A DNA stretch of 13,664 nucleotides from Thermoplasmata archaeon (GTDB taxonomy: Archaea > Thermoplasmatota > E2 > UBA202 > DSCA01): assembly GCA_021159125.1 (NCBI GenBank), contig JAGGSL010000068.1, positions 1 to 13,664 of the forward strand, read 5' to 3'. The notes beneath the pieces were generated by a model that was not told the origin of the DNA, searched no databases, and saw only the letters and a list, made by a program, of their open reading frames with translations. This document shows, in pieces, positions 6,801-12,752 of this stretch (the first letter of the stretch is position 1; the number at the start of each line of letters is the position of its first letter). Position numbers and translations under genes: made by a program.

Positions 6801-8432
6801 CCTCCTGTTGCGAATTTTACATGGGTTCCGCCAGAGCCTACGGACATAGATACCGTCAATTTTATGGACACCTCAGTCGACCCGGACGGCTCTGTTGTAA
6901 ACCGCACATGGGATTTCGGTGACGGAAGCACGGGGTATGGTGAAAATGTCATGCACGAATATGAGAGCAATGGCACATATGCTGTCACGCTTACAGTAAC
7001 AGATGATGACGGCGGCGTTGGTACCATACAGAAATATGTGGATGTGTGGAACGTTCCCCCATATGCCAATTTTTCGTACTCGCCGATTTCTCCCTCAACT
7101 TCAGATATGATACAGTTCAATGATACCTCAGTCGACCCGGACGGCTCTGTTGTAAACCGCACATGGGACTTTGGCGATGGAAGTATTGGCTATGGAAAGA
7201 ATGCAGTCCATAGTTATGCAGATGACGGCACGTATGCTGTCATGCTCATAGTGAGAGATAACGACAATGGTACCAGCAACATTACAAAATATGTAAATGT
7301 GTCAAATGTTGCCCCGTTGCCAGATTTCTCTTTCTCTCCATCTTCTCCAAGAGATGTGGATGTCATTCATTTTACCGATGCTTCATACGATACCGATGGC
7401 TCTGTTGTCGCATGGCTATGGGATTTCGGAGATGGGCATAACAGCACCTTGCAGAATCCCACTCACATATACTCAGATGACGGCATATATACCGTCAAGC
7501 TTACAGTGACAGACGATGATGGCTCCTCTGCCTCGGTTTCAAAAGATATAAAGGTCAGGAATGCCCCTCCCACGGCAGATTTCTATTACGTTCCCCCCTC
7601 GCCTGATGACATGGACAATGTCTCGTTTTACGATTCGTCGGGAGATGCTGACGGTTCTGTTGTCGCATGGCACTGGAACTTCGGAGATGGAAATATATCA
7701 AGTGAGCAGAATCCTTCCCATGCATATTCGGATAACGGGGTTTATGCTGTAAGGCTTACAGTAACGGATGACGATGGCTCAAATGATACAGTTATCCATT
7801 CAATAATTGTGGCGAACATACCACCGGTTGCATCCTTTACCTATGCGCCTGCCAATATAACTGATACAGACGATGTTGTTTTTACCGATAATTCAAGTGA
7901 TTCTGACGGTTCTATTGTAAACTGGACATGGGATTTCGGTGACGGGAACATAAGTTACGGGCAAAATGCAACACACAAATATGCAGATGACGGCACATAT
8001 GCTGTCAAGCTCACTGTTACAGATAATGATGGCTCTTCCTCGTCTTCGACAAAAGAGATTGTCGTGCTAAATGTAAAGCCGGTTGCAGAATTTTCGTATA
8101 CGCCGGAAAAGCCGCAGGAGGGCAAATATGTTTCATTCCAGAACTTATCGAGCGATGCGGATGGTGTGGTGGTGAATGCAACATGGGACTTTGGCGATGG
8201 TTTCATAGAAAGAGATGGAAAGCTTTTGAGTCATAAATATGATAAAAAAGGCGTATACGAGGTAACTCTGACCGTGACAGACGATGATGGCGCTTCATCA
8301 AGCGTGACAAAAACAATAGTAGTGAAGGCAAAAGAAGAAACATCTGGCTTTGATTTTGTAATGCTGGTTGCAGCAGTTGGCATACTCCTCTTCATGTGGA
8401 GGTCGAAGAAGGGCATATGGAGAATGAGATGA
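3804..8432 (+). CDS. Giant surface protein: three NosD-type beta-helix modules, seven PKD domains, C-terminal membrane anchor
   Basis: A 1542-residue exported protein, probably anchored on the cell surface; its ligand or substrate is unknown. Residues 1 to about 33 are a signal peptide. Three right-handed parallel beta-helix (NosD/CASH-like) modules follow, about 37-367, 368-629 and 630-914. Each opens with a 'next sixteen-odd residues then IxxAI' segment (WVxxxFNxSxPGWGxDHF in modules 2 and 3) and closes with NYWxDYTGxDxxxDGxGD. Seven PKD domains span about 914-1509, each with a WDFGDG-type core (WNFGDG in unit 5); units 2 to 7 repeat every 85 residues. The tail has SGF (1514-1516), a hydrophobic segment (1516-1532) and a basic end, resembling PGF-CTERM tails handled by archaeosortase. 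N-glycosylation sequons are abundant. Such proteins usually act in adhesion, S-layer or polysaccharide contact; that role is inference. Confidence 0.93.
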   Translation: MKRGAGIALAIVISFLLVGILNIGGMDRGSVNAFPTGNILFVDSTWTPDGENDKYNSIQDAINNASSGDIIYVFDGTYEENLFIGESLQIVGENNVILSGIENHNAIHVMADGVTISNFTVMNGAVSGILINGSLGGHNVTVKNCIITGNGKEGVLLDNTYGNSFINCSIYGNPTAIKGQHSHNDIVMNSEIHSGDWGIVFYDCENSSIEDSILYGHENKSINIENSENMTVRNCNLYDNFCGIRLNNSVNSLIEGCNITGNIVGIRIDGSSNNTVTNCNIYSNVGYGIYIPDFIPPSANNTIHHNNIMGNGENAYDECNSTWNTSVGNYWGDYTGTDADGDGMGDIPYSIYGGGEDYHPLIYQIMIPSLFVWVDDDFNLSTPGWGIDHFDNIQEAIDDLKDGGICYVHPGNYEGCTISKTITLIGEEGANISSSSDGIFITADSVTVKGFSISAQGNGIKIQNAENVAIYGCSAEGGIFGLYSVNSHDCEIADSEFYNNIKGMYIFNSSGLSITGNSISNNSYFGIEISHASSDNRISDCQIENNGNYGIYITQSSNGNKIYHNNFINNTAYDICSNKWGSTYEDVLGNYWSDYTGEDSNRDGMGDMPYAIDGGEVDSYPLIHKITDPPSFVWVNPSFNDSFPGWGLDHFVSISTAVGTVQAGGGAFVFPGVYAENVALNNEITISGAGSGETIVEGNGAPAFYISGQDVRVHDFGVRNCWNDAGISIFGINAGIFGCDIYDSYYGIYIHAMNATVEWSSIHGNSFTGLMMESSQQSEIKNCSIYENNNGVVISSSSYNVVEKNNIISNSVYGLKIQSFSNHNALSYNLFENNIYGLHAQQSSGNVIYLNDFIGNVVHATDTGMDDWDNDGIGNYWDDYTGVDNNFDGIGDSPYTIPGSVNVDHYPLIRRAGLPVAYFIYIPSGGIDTETEISFIDMSVDLDGSIVSWTWDFGDGNTSFLENPFHSYGDDGTYNVTLEIIDDDGNNGTAEAEIYVANVPPVANFTWVPPEPTDIDTVNFMDTSVDPDGSVVNRTWDFGDGSTGYGENVMHEYESNGTYAVTLTVTDDDGGVGTIQKYVDVWNVPPYANFSYSPISPSTSDMIQFNDTSVDPDGSVVNRTWDFGDGSIGYGKNAVHSYADDGTYAVMLIVRDNDNGTSNITKYVNVSNVAPLPDFSFSPSSPRDVDVIHFTDASYDTDGSVVAWLWDFGDGHNSTLQNPTHIYSDDGIYTVKLTVTDDDGSSASVSKDIKVRNAPPTADFYYVPPSPDDMDNVSFYDSSGDADGSVVAWHWNFGDGNISSEQNPSHAYSDNGVYAVRLTVTDDDGSNDTVIHSIIVANIPPVASFTYAPANITDTDDVVFTDNSSDSDGSIVNWTWDFGDGNISYGQNATHKYADDGTYAVKLTVTDNDGSSSSSTKEIVVLNVKPVAEFSYTPEKPQEGKYVSFQNLSSDADGVVVNATWDFGDGFIERDGKLLSHKYDKKGVYEVTLTVTDDDGASSSVTKTIVVKAKEETSGFDFVMLVAAVGILLFMWRSKKGIWRMR
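4788..4850 (+). repeat. NosD closing motif, copy 1
   Basis: Encodes residues 329-349, beginning NYWGDYTG and continuing into TDADGDGMGDIPY. It ends beta-helix module 1. The alternating aspartates resemble a calcium-binding loop (thrombospondin type 3 or EF-hand-like). Copies 2 and 3 are at 5571-5633 and 6426-6488. Confidence 0.8.
5571..5633 (+). repeat. NosD closing motif, copy 2
   Basis: Encodes residues 590-610, beginning NYWSDYTG and continuing into EDSNRDGMGDMPY, at the end of beta-helix module 2. The acidic ladder is weaker here because Asn-Arg replaces Asp-Gly in the loop. Confidence 0.8.
6426..6488 (+). repeat. NosD closing motif, copy 3
   Basis: Encodes residues 875-895, beginning NYWDDYTG and continuing into VDNNFDGIGDSPY. 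It ends beta-helix module 3 and is followed within about 20 residues by the first PKD domain. Confidence 0.8.
6870..6913 (+). repeat. 44-bp exact repeat, copy A (PKD unit 2)
   Basis: This stretch is identical base for base to 7125-7168, one 255-bp period downstream. It encodes TSVDPDGSVVNRTW. The flanks differ in silent positions as well as in amino acids. Confidence 0.9.
7125..7168 (+). repeat. 44-bp exact repeat, copy B (PKD unit 3)
   Basis: Identical to 6870-6913. Because codon wobble positions differ elsewhere between units 2 and 3, this block suggests recent gene conversion or a recent duplication that has since diverged. Confidence 0.9.
8419..8422 (+). promoter_or_regulatory. Shine-Dalgarno site of the HD phosphohydrolase, inside the surface-protein gene
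   Basis: GGAG ends 6 nt before the ATG at 8429. That ATG overlaps the surface-protein stop as ATGA, so the site supports a coupled start over the in-frame ATGs at 8396 and 8417. Confidence 0.6.
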
Positions 8433-9634
8433 GCGGGCAGAAGGCAATAAGAGATTCGGTTCACGGAAATATAAACATAGAAGGGCTGATTCTTGAATTA
8501 ATGGGGCTGCCGGAGATGCAGCGCCTCCATAGCATACGCCAGCTCGGTTTTACATATCTTGTCTACCCGGGGGCGAATCACACCAGATTGGAGCATTCTC
8601 TTGGGACATACTATGTTGCAGGGCGCATGGCAGATGCAATAGGCCTTGAAAAAGAGGAAAAGGAAGAAATCACTGCCGCCGCTTTCCTTCACGACATCGG
8701 GCACGGGCCGTTTTCTCATACCCTTGAATATTTGATGCATGAAAGGGGCGGAAAAGACCATGTTGAGATAACGAAGGAGATGATTAAAGGAAACCTTCGG
8801 TTGAATGATAGTGGGGGAGGGGAGAGCGTAAAGGAGGTGCTGGGCAGGTATGGTATTGACGCTGAAAAAATAAATTCGATATTGTCAGGCAGGAGCGGGT
8901 GCCTCTCCGAAATCATTCACGGGCCAATTGATGCAGACCAGATAGATTATCTTTTGAGGGATGCTCACTACACAGGGGTTGCTTACGGGGTGATAGATTT
9001 TGACCGCCTTATGCAGACAATTAAGCTGCATGACGGGCATGTCGTTGTGGAAAAAAAGGGAGTGAGTGCAATAGAAAGCATGCTTGTCGCTCGCTCGTTG
9101 ATGTACTCCTCTGTTTATTTGCACAAGACGGTTCGCATTGCGGAATTGATGCTCATAAGGGCCGTTGGGAGGGCAGAACCATTTGATTTCTCCCAGATGG
9201 TTGACGGAGAACTCATGGAATATCTCAAGCAATCGGGAAAATTTCAGAGAGACATTGCTCTTCGTCTGAAATACAGGAAGCTGTTCAAAAGGGCTTATGT
9301 AAAAGCTCTTTCAGAACTTGGAAGCGAAGAAAAGGAGAGGCTTGCTGAAATAAAGGCAAAGGAAGTTGAGGATGAGATTGCCGAGAGGGCAGGGTTAGAT
9401 GCCGGATATGTCATCGTGGATGCCCCCGGGAGAGATATACTGCTCTCTGAGCCGCGCCTTAAGAAGATGGACGTTAAAATCCTTGACAATGAAATAAAGC
9501 CGCTGAGCGAATATACTCCTCTCGCAAACGCTCTCCAGATGAGGGGTGTGACAGACTGGGGCATAATGGTGTGCTGCCCCGAAGAAGCTAAGGAAAAAGT
9601 TTCAAAAATAGCGGAAAAAGTCCTCTGGAGGTAA
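8429..9634 (+). CDS. HD-superfamily phosphohydrolase (COG1078/SAMHD1-like)
   Basis: A 401-residue cytosolic enzyme. The family contains metal-dependent hydrolases, several of them dNTP triphosphohydrolases; the substrate here is unproven. The metal-binding HD set is complete: RLEHS (His56), HDIGHGPFSH (His88-Asp89), and PIDADQIDYLLRD, in which Asp170 is the likely last ligand by comparison with SAMHD1. The HGPIDADQIDYLLRDAHYTG stretch is a hallmark of this branch. The helical C-terminal part (from about residue 270) is charged and family-specific. The start at 8429 forms an ATGA overlap with the surface-protein stop and has GGAG upstream. Starts at 8396 or 8417 would add 11 or 4 acidic residues. 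No separate promoter is visible, so it probably shares the surface-protein transcript. It converges on the PH-domain gene with a 6-bp gap. Confidence 0.9.
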   Translation: MSGQKAIRDSVHGNINIEGLILELMGLPEMQRLHSIRQLGFTYLVYPGANHTRLEHSLGTYYVAGRMADAIGLEKEEKEEITAAAFLHDIGHGPFSHTLEYLMHERGGKDHVEITKEMIKGNLRLNDSGGGESVKEVLGRYGIDAEKINSILSGRSGCLSEIIHGPIDADQIDYLLRDAHYTGVAYGVIDFDRLMQTIKLHDGHVVVEKKGVSAIESMLVARSLMYSSVYLHKTVRIAELMLIRAVGRAEPFDFSQMVDGELMEYLKQSGKFQRDIALRLKYRKLFKRAYVKALSELGSEEKERLAEIKAKEVEDEIAERAGLDAGYVIVDAPGRDILLSEPRLKKMDVKILDNEIKPLSEYTPLANALQMRGVTDWGIMVCCPEEAKEKVSKIAEKVLWR

Positions 9635-9640
9635 ATCCCA

Positions 9641-10057
9641 TCATATTGTATTCTTCATCTTTTCCAGCGCATCATAGGGTTGGTTTAAACCTTTAAAAAC
9701 AACTTTTTTCTTGGGGGAAATGAAAACAATATCCCCAAAATCAAATTTTTTCCCCATCAATGTCTGGGCAACATATTCATCATTCACGTCATCCCTTTTT
9801 ATTTCAAAAATATCGGTATCTGCCAGATAAAGAAATGAATAGTGTCTAACTATTTTTATGACCCTCTTATCTGTGACAGCATAATCTGTCTTCAGCCATT
9901 TTGCGGCTGCATACGCAAGAAAAAGAACACCAAGTCCGTAAATCCAGACGGACAGGATTCCTGCCAGAAGAGGAACCCACAAACTCTTCCAGCTCATCTT
10001 TCCCTGCCACAGAATCTTCTCGCCGGGCTGCAGATGCAGTCCGTACGGAATAGCCAT
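9641..10057 (-). CDS. Membrane PH-domain (DUF304/bPH2-like) protein
   Basis: A 138-residue protein of unknown function. Residues 1-22 contain LQPGEKILWQGKMSW, the usual opening of bacterial/archaeal PH proteins. A hydrophobic hairpin at about 25-53 should insert in the membrane. The segment TDYAVTDKRVIKI (57-69) is the typical first strand of the bPH2 fold, and the rest (to VVFKGLNQPYDALEKM) completes it with a short helix. The length fits a single-domain member. The ATG at 10057 has a TATA-like box 24 nt upstream, suggesting a leaderless mRNA. It shares its promoter region with the divergent macro-domain gene. A role in membrane or lipid binding is only inferred from the family. Confidence 0.8.
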   Translation of the reverse strand: MAIPYGLHLQPGEKILWQGKMSWKSLWVPLLAGILSVWIYGLGVLFLAYAAAKWLKTDYAVTDKRVIKIVRHYSFLYLADTDIFEIKRDDVNDEYVAQTLMGKKFDFGDIVFISPKKKVVFKGLNQPYDALEKMKNTI

Positions 10058-10074
10058 GCTATGTTATCTGGAAC

Positions 10075-10087
10075 AAAATATATAATT
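10075..10087 (-). promoter_or_regulatory. TATA-like box of the PH-domain gene
   Basis: The minus strand reads AATTATATATTTT, centred 24 nt upstream of the ATG at 10057. It is one of the clearest TATA boxes in the window. Confidence 0.6.
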
Positions 10088-10099
10088 GATTCGATAAAT

Positions 10100-10108
10100 G
10101 TTAAAAAC
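10100..10108 (+). promoter_or_regulatory. TATA-like box of the macro-domain gene
   Basis: GTTAAAAAC is centred 25 nt before the ATG at 10129. The same nine bases occur at the same distance before the phosphoesterase gene (796-804). No Shine-Dalgarno lies between box and start. Confidence 0.55.
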
Positions 10109-10128
10109 GGAACAGATATAGCAATTTC

Positions 10129-10674
10129 ATGTCTGAAACAGTCAGAAGGAAAGTCGGCCAGGGCATACTGGAAATCACAATGGGTGACATAACTCAGCAG
10201 AAAACAGATGCGATTGTCAATGCAGCCAACAGCCGCCTTACGCCGGGCGGCGGCGTATCGGGCGCCATCCACAGGGCGGCAGGCCCCGGGCTATGGGAGG
10301 AATGCAAAACGCTGGGCGGATGCAGAACGGGGGAGGCAAAGATAACGAAGGGTTACAACCTGTCCGCAAAATATGTCATACATACTGTCGGACCCATATA
10401 CAGCCGTGCAAACAGAGAGAGAAATGCCGAGCTGCTATGGAGATGCTATGAGAACAGTTTGAAGCTTGCGGCCAAGCATGGAATAAAAAGCATTTCATTT
10501 CCTGCGATAAGCACAGGCATTTATGGTTATCCTGTCGGGGAGGCGGCAGAAATTGCAGTAAAAGCAATCGTGGATTTCATGAAAGAGCATGATGAGATTG
10601 AGCTTGTGAGAATGGTGCTTTATGACATGGCTGCGTTTGAAGCCCACAGAAGGGCTATGGAGCAGATAATTTGA
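10129..10674 (+). CDS. Macro-domain ADP-ribose-binding protein / deacylase
   Basis: A 181-residue single macro domain, close in length and sequence type to the archaeal AF1521 protein. Such proteins bind ADP-ribose and may remove ADP-ribosyl groups from proteins, or hydrolyse O-acetyl-ADP-ribose or ADP-ribose-1''-phosphate. Visible ligand-site elements are GDIT (19-22; Asp20 contacts adenine), IVNAANS (29-35), GGGVSGAIH (40-48) and the phosphate loop ISTGIYGYP (127-135). Nothing precedes or follows the domain. The gene is divergent from the PH-domain gene and converges with the radical SAM gene with a 6-bp gap. There is no partner ADP-ribosyltransferase in the window, so the actual substrate is open. 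Confidence 0.92.
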   Translation: MSETVRRKVGQGILEITMGDITQQKTDAIVNAANSRLTPGGGVSGAIHRAAGPGLWEECKTLGGCRTGEAKITKGYNLSAKYVIHTVGPIYSRANRERNAELLWRCYENSLKLAAKHGIKSISFPAISTGIYGYPVGEAAEIAVKAIVDFMKEHDEIELVRMVLYDMAAFEAHRRAMEQII

Positions 10675-10680
10675 CGGCGC

Positions 10681-12072
10681 CTATGTCATCTGTTTGTTCG
10701 TCATACTCGAAACAAGTAATTTAATCCATTGGGCAGGGATTTTAAGGATTTTATTGATATAACCTTTCCTGAAATAAAAAGAAAAATAAGCCCTCAGAAT
10801 CCACCTATTAATTTCTCTGTTGCTTAACTTTGTCCACGGAAGCAGAATATATCTTTCCTTTATATTACCTCTCAAAACAGCATCGAAATAGTCGTATCCC
10901 ATATCTTTCTTCATTTCATCATATACTTCTGTTCCCGGTTTCACGACCATGTGGAAAAATTGGACGTAATCCAGAGGCAGTTCTCTCATAAACATTATTG
11001 TCTCTCTGATCGTTTCTTTACTTTCTCCTTTATGTCCTATTATAAAAAAACCAAGTGTCTTTATTTCTGCATTTTTTGTGAGCTCTATTGCTTTTTTAAT
11101 CTGCTCCTTTCTTATACCCTTATGCTCTCTCTTAAGTATATCATCATTCCCTGACTCTATTCCGTACATGATAAGTCTGAATCCTGCCCTTTTCATCATT
11201 TCCAGTATCTCTTTATCTACATCATCAACTCTGGCTCTGCATGAAAAACTGGCATTGATTTTTCTTCTTATTATCTCCTTCAGTATCTCTTTCGCTCTTT
11301 CTTTTTTTAACAAAAAATTCTCATCCTGAATATCTATTTCTTTTATTCCATACTTTCTGACGCATTCCTCTATTTCCCGAATGACATTGTCGGCATCTCT
11401 CTCCTCGTACTCCATGCGACCCATGGGGCAAAAATCGCATTTGTAAATACATCCCGAGGAGGTCATCATTATAGTGTACGGGCGGTTACTGGATGCAATA
11501 GAGGCGTAGAGGAAATTGTTCACCCCTTCTCTATCTGGAAAGGGAAGAGAATCCATATCTTTCTTTATGCTTGCCGGGTGGTTGACAACTACTTTGCCAC
11601 CTTTTTTGAATGCAATTCCTTCGATACCGGACATATCATACTCTTTTTCCAGTGCTTCAAGCAGTTCTGGAAAAGCGTTGGCTGCAGAACCTACGACAGC
11701 ATAGTCAATAAAATTTTTTGACAAAATTGCTTCAGGGTAATAAAGGAGAGCATTTCCTCCAACCACTACGGGAACATAAAATTTCTCCTTCAGATATCTA
11801 ATCCATTTAAATAATATGCTGCTCGCAGGAACAAGAATCGGGAACCCAATAATATCTGGTTTAAACTCCCTCAATTTTTTTGCAACCTTTCTCTTTGAAA
11901 GATGTTCTGCTACAGCGTCTATAATAATAGTTTCATGCCCATGTGACTTTGCTATGGATGATACGTACATCAAACTAAGCGGAGGCAAGATGCGGAGATG
12001 TTTTTCCACAAATCCTATGTTTTCCATAAAGCGGGGATTGAAATAGGGCGGATTTATGAGGGCAATTCTCAT
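10681..12072 (-). CDS. Radical SAM protein with N-terminal cobalamin-binding-type domain
   Basis: A 463-residue protein of the B12-binding/radical SAM type (COG1032, BchE/P-methylase-like). Residues 1 to about 150 form the Rossmann-like B12 domain (IALINPP at 3-9, GNALLYYPEAIL, DYAVVGSAANAFPELLEAL), but the classical DxHxxG cobalamin-ligand motif is absent, as in many relatives that bind cobalamin base-off. The 4Fe-4S motif CxxxCxxC is CIYKCDFC at 208-215, preceded by MMTSSG. Further core elements are DIQDENF (about 247-253) and YGIESG (about 303-308). The C-terminal part is basic and hydrophobic and may touch the membrane. The reaction is unknown; methylation or ring/lipid modification would be typical. 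ATG 12072 is preferred over an in-frame TTG at 12081. The gene appears monocistronic. Confidence 0.88.
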   Translation of the reverse strand: MRIALINPPYFNPRFMENIGFVEKHLRILPPLSLMYVSSIAKSHGHETIIIDAVAEHLSKRKVAKKLREFKPDIIGFPILVPASSILFKWIRYLKEKFYVPVVVGGNALLYYPEAILSKNFIDYAVVGSAANAFPELLEALEKEYDMSGIEGIAFKKGGKVVVNHPASIKKDMDSLPFPDREGVNNFLYASIASSNRPYTIMMTSSGCIYKCDFCPMGRMEYEERDADNVIREIEECVRKYGIKEIDIQDENFLLKKERAKEILKEIIRRKINASFSCRARVDDVDKEILEMMKRAGFRLIMYGIESGNDDILKREHKGIRKEQIKKAIELTKNAEIKTLGFFIIGHKGESKETIRETIMFMRELPLDYVQFFHMVVKPGTEVYDEMKKDMGYDYFDAVLRGNIKERYILLPWTKLSNREINRWILRAYFSFYFRKGYINKILKIPAQWIKLLVSSMTNKQMT

Positions 12073-12096
12073 AGATGACAATATTATGGAATGATG

Positions 12097-12105
12097 ATAT
12101 TTATC
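12097..12105 (-). promoter_or_regulatory. TATA-like box of the radical SAM gene
   Basis: The minus strand reads GATAAATAT, centred about 29 nt upstream of the ATG at 12072, predicting a leader of only a few bases. It favours the ATG over the TTG at 12081, which would be too close. Confidence 0.45.
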
Positions 12106-12130
12106 TGTTTACAGTTTTGCCGTCGGTAAA

Positions 12131-12141
12131 TTTCATATATT
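12131..12141 (+). promoter_or_regulatory. TATA-like box of the AhpD/fRMsr/GNAT cluster
   Basis: TTTCATATATT lies about 44 nt before the ATG at 12180. The predicted start of transcription is near 12162, giving a short leader that includes AAAGGTG (12168-12174), 5 nt before the ATG. Confidence 0.45.
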
Positions 12142-12179
12142 CTGGTAACGTTTATGGTGGGGAGCATAAAGGTGCCAAA

Positions 12180-12752
12180 ATGTCATGGATTGAAGTTATT
12201 GGCGAGGGAGAAGCCGAAGGAGAGCTGAAGGATATTTATACGGCGCTAAAAGAGAAGCGTGGAAAAGTGGCTAATATCATGAAAATTCACAGTTTGAATC
12301 CTGCATCAATGAGGGCGCATATGGATATGTATGTCACATTGATGTTCGGTAAATCCGGATTGACGAGGGAGGAGAGGGAGATGATAGCTGTCGCAGTCTC
12401 TTCTGCAAACGGCTGCGATTACTGCATAAACCATCATGCAGAGGCACTGAACCATTACTGGAGGGACGGCAAAAAGATAGAGGAATTTATCAAAAATTAT
12501 GACTTGCCATGGCTGGTTGAGAGAAAGCGCAAAATGATTGAATATGCGGTTAAGCTCACAAAGAGTCCAGGGGGCATAAACGAAAATGATATAAACGAGT
12601 TGAGACAGCAGGGCTTTTCAGACAGGGACATACTTGACATAAATCTTATAGCAAGCTATTTCAATTTTGTCAATAGAATAGCGCTGGGTCTCGGCGTGGA
12701 ATTTACGCCTGACGAGATAAAGGGATATAATGTAGAGGAGGTGAGTGAATAA
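12180..12752 (+). CDS. AhpD-like peroxidase-related protein (carboxymuconolactone decarboxylase family)
   Basis: A 190-residue all-helical protein of the alkylhydroperoxidase AhpD-like group. Members with a CxxC reduce peroxides or disulfides, often with an unknown physiological partner. The catalytic motif is CDYCINHH (79-86: Cys79, Cys82, His86), preceded by LTREEREMIAVAVSSANG (61-78), which carries the acidic residues of the expected proton relay. The length and the helical second half match the 'uncharacterised peroxidase-related' subfamily. The ATG at 12180 has AAAGGTG 5 nt upstream; an in-frame ATG at 12075 would extend over the divergent radical SAM promoter and is rejected. The stop TAA overlaps the proposed ATA start of the fRMsr gene. 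Its neighbour repairs oxidised methionine, supporting an antioxidant role. Confidence 0.88.
   Translation: MSWIEVIGEGEAEGELKDIYTALKEKRGKVANIMKIHSLNPASMRAHMDMYVTLMFGKSGLTREEREMIAVAVSSANGCDYCINHHAEALNHYWRDGKKIEEFIKNYDLPWLVERKRKMIEYAVKLTKSPGGINENDINELRQQGFSDRDILDINLIASYFNFVNRIALGLGVEFTPDEIKGYNVEEVSE
12737..12744 (+). promoter_or_regulatory. Strong Shine-Dalgarno site of the fRMsr gene
   Basis: GGAGGTGA is the best match to the 16S rRNA 3' end in the window. It lies in the last codons of the AhpD-like gene. Only 4 nt separate it from the ATA at 12749, whereas the out-of-frame ATG at 12759 is 14 nt away. It marks where fRMsr translation should begin. Confidence 0.7.

Larger units (their letters stand above)
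6543..8330 (+). repeat. Array of seven PKD-domain repeats, 255-bp period
   Basis: Unit starts, taken at the PP(V/Y)A(N/S)F-type opening, fall at 6543, 6801, 7056, 7311, 7566, 7821 and 8076. The first interval is 258 bp and all later ones are exactly 255 bp (85 residues). Each unit carries DxDGSxV, a WDFGDG-type motif, an HxY element, a YxVxLxVxDxDG strand and a short linker. Unit 7 is the most diverged, with an ERDGK insertion compensated elsewhere so the length is kept. The fixed period implies tandem duplication within the gene. Confidence 0.9.

Noticed and set aside
6704..7162. 152-codon open frame on the minus strand within the PKD array
   Set aside because: Its repeats (FTTEPSGSTEVS) are only the antisense of the PKD repeats, and similar frames appear opposite other units. 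No independent coding signal.
3804..8432. CRISPR or other short-repeat array suggested by repeated DNA in the surface-protein gene
   Set aside because: The repeats are in frame, 255 bp long and encode PKD domains; there are no unique spacers or palindromic short repeats.
10129..10674. Macro-domain protein as part of a toxin/antitoxin pair such as DarT/DarG
   Set aside because: No DarT-like ADP-ribosyltransferase lies beside it, and the divergent neighbour is a membrane PH protein.
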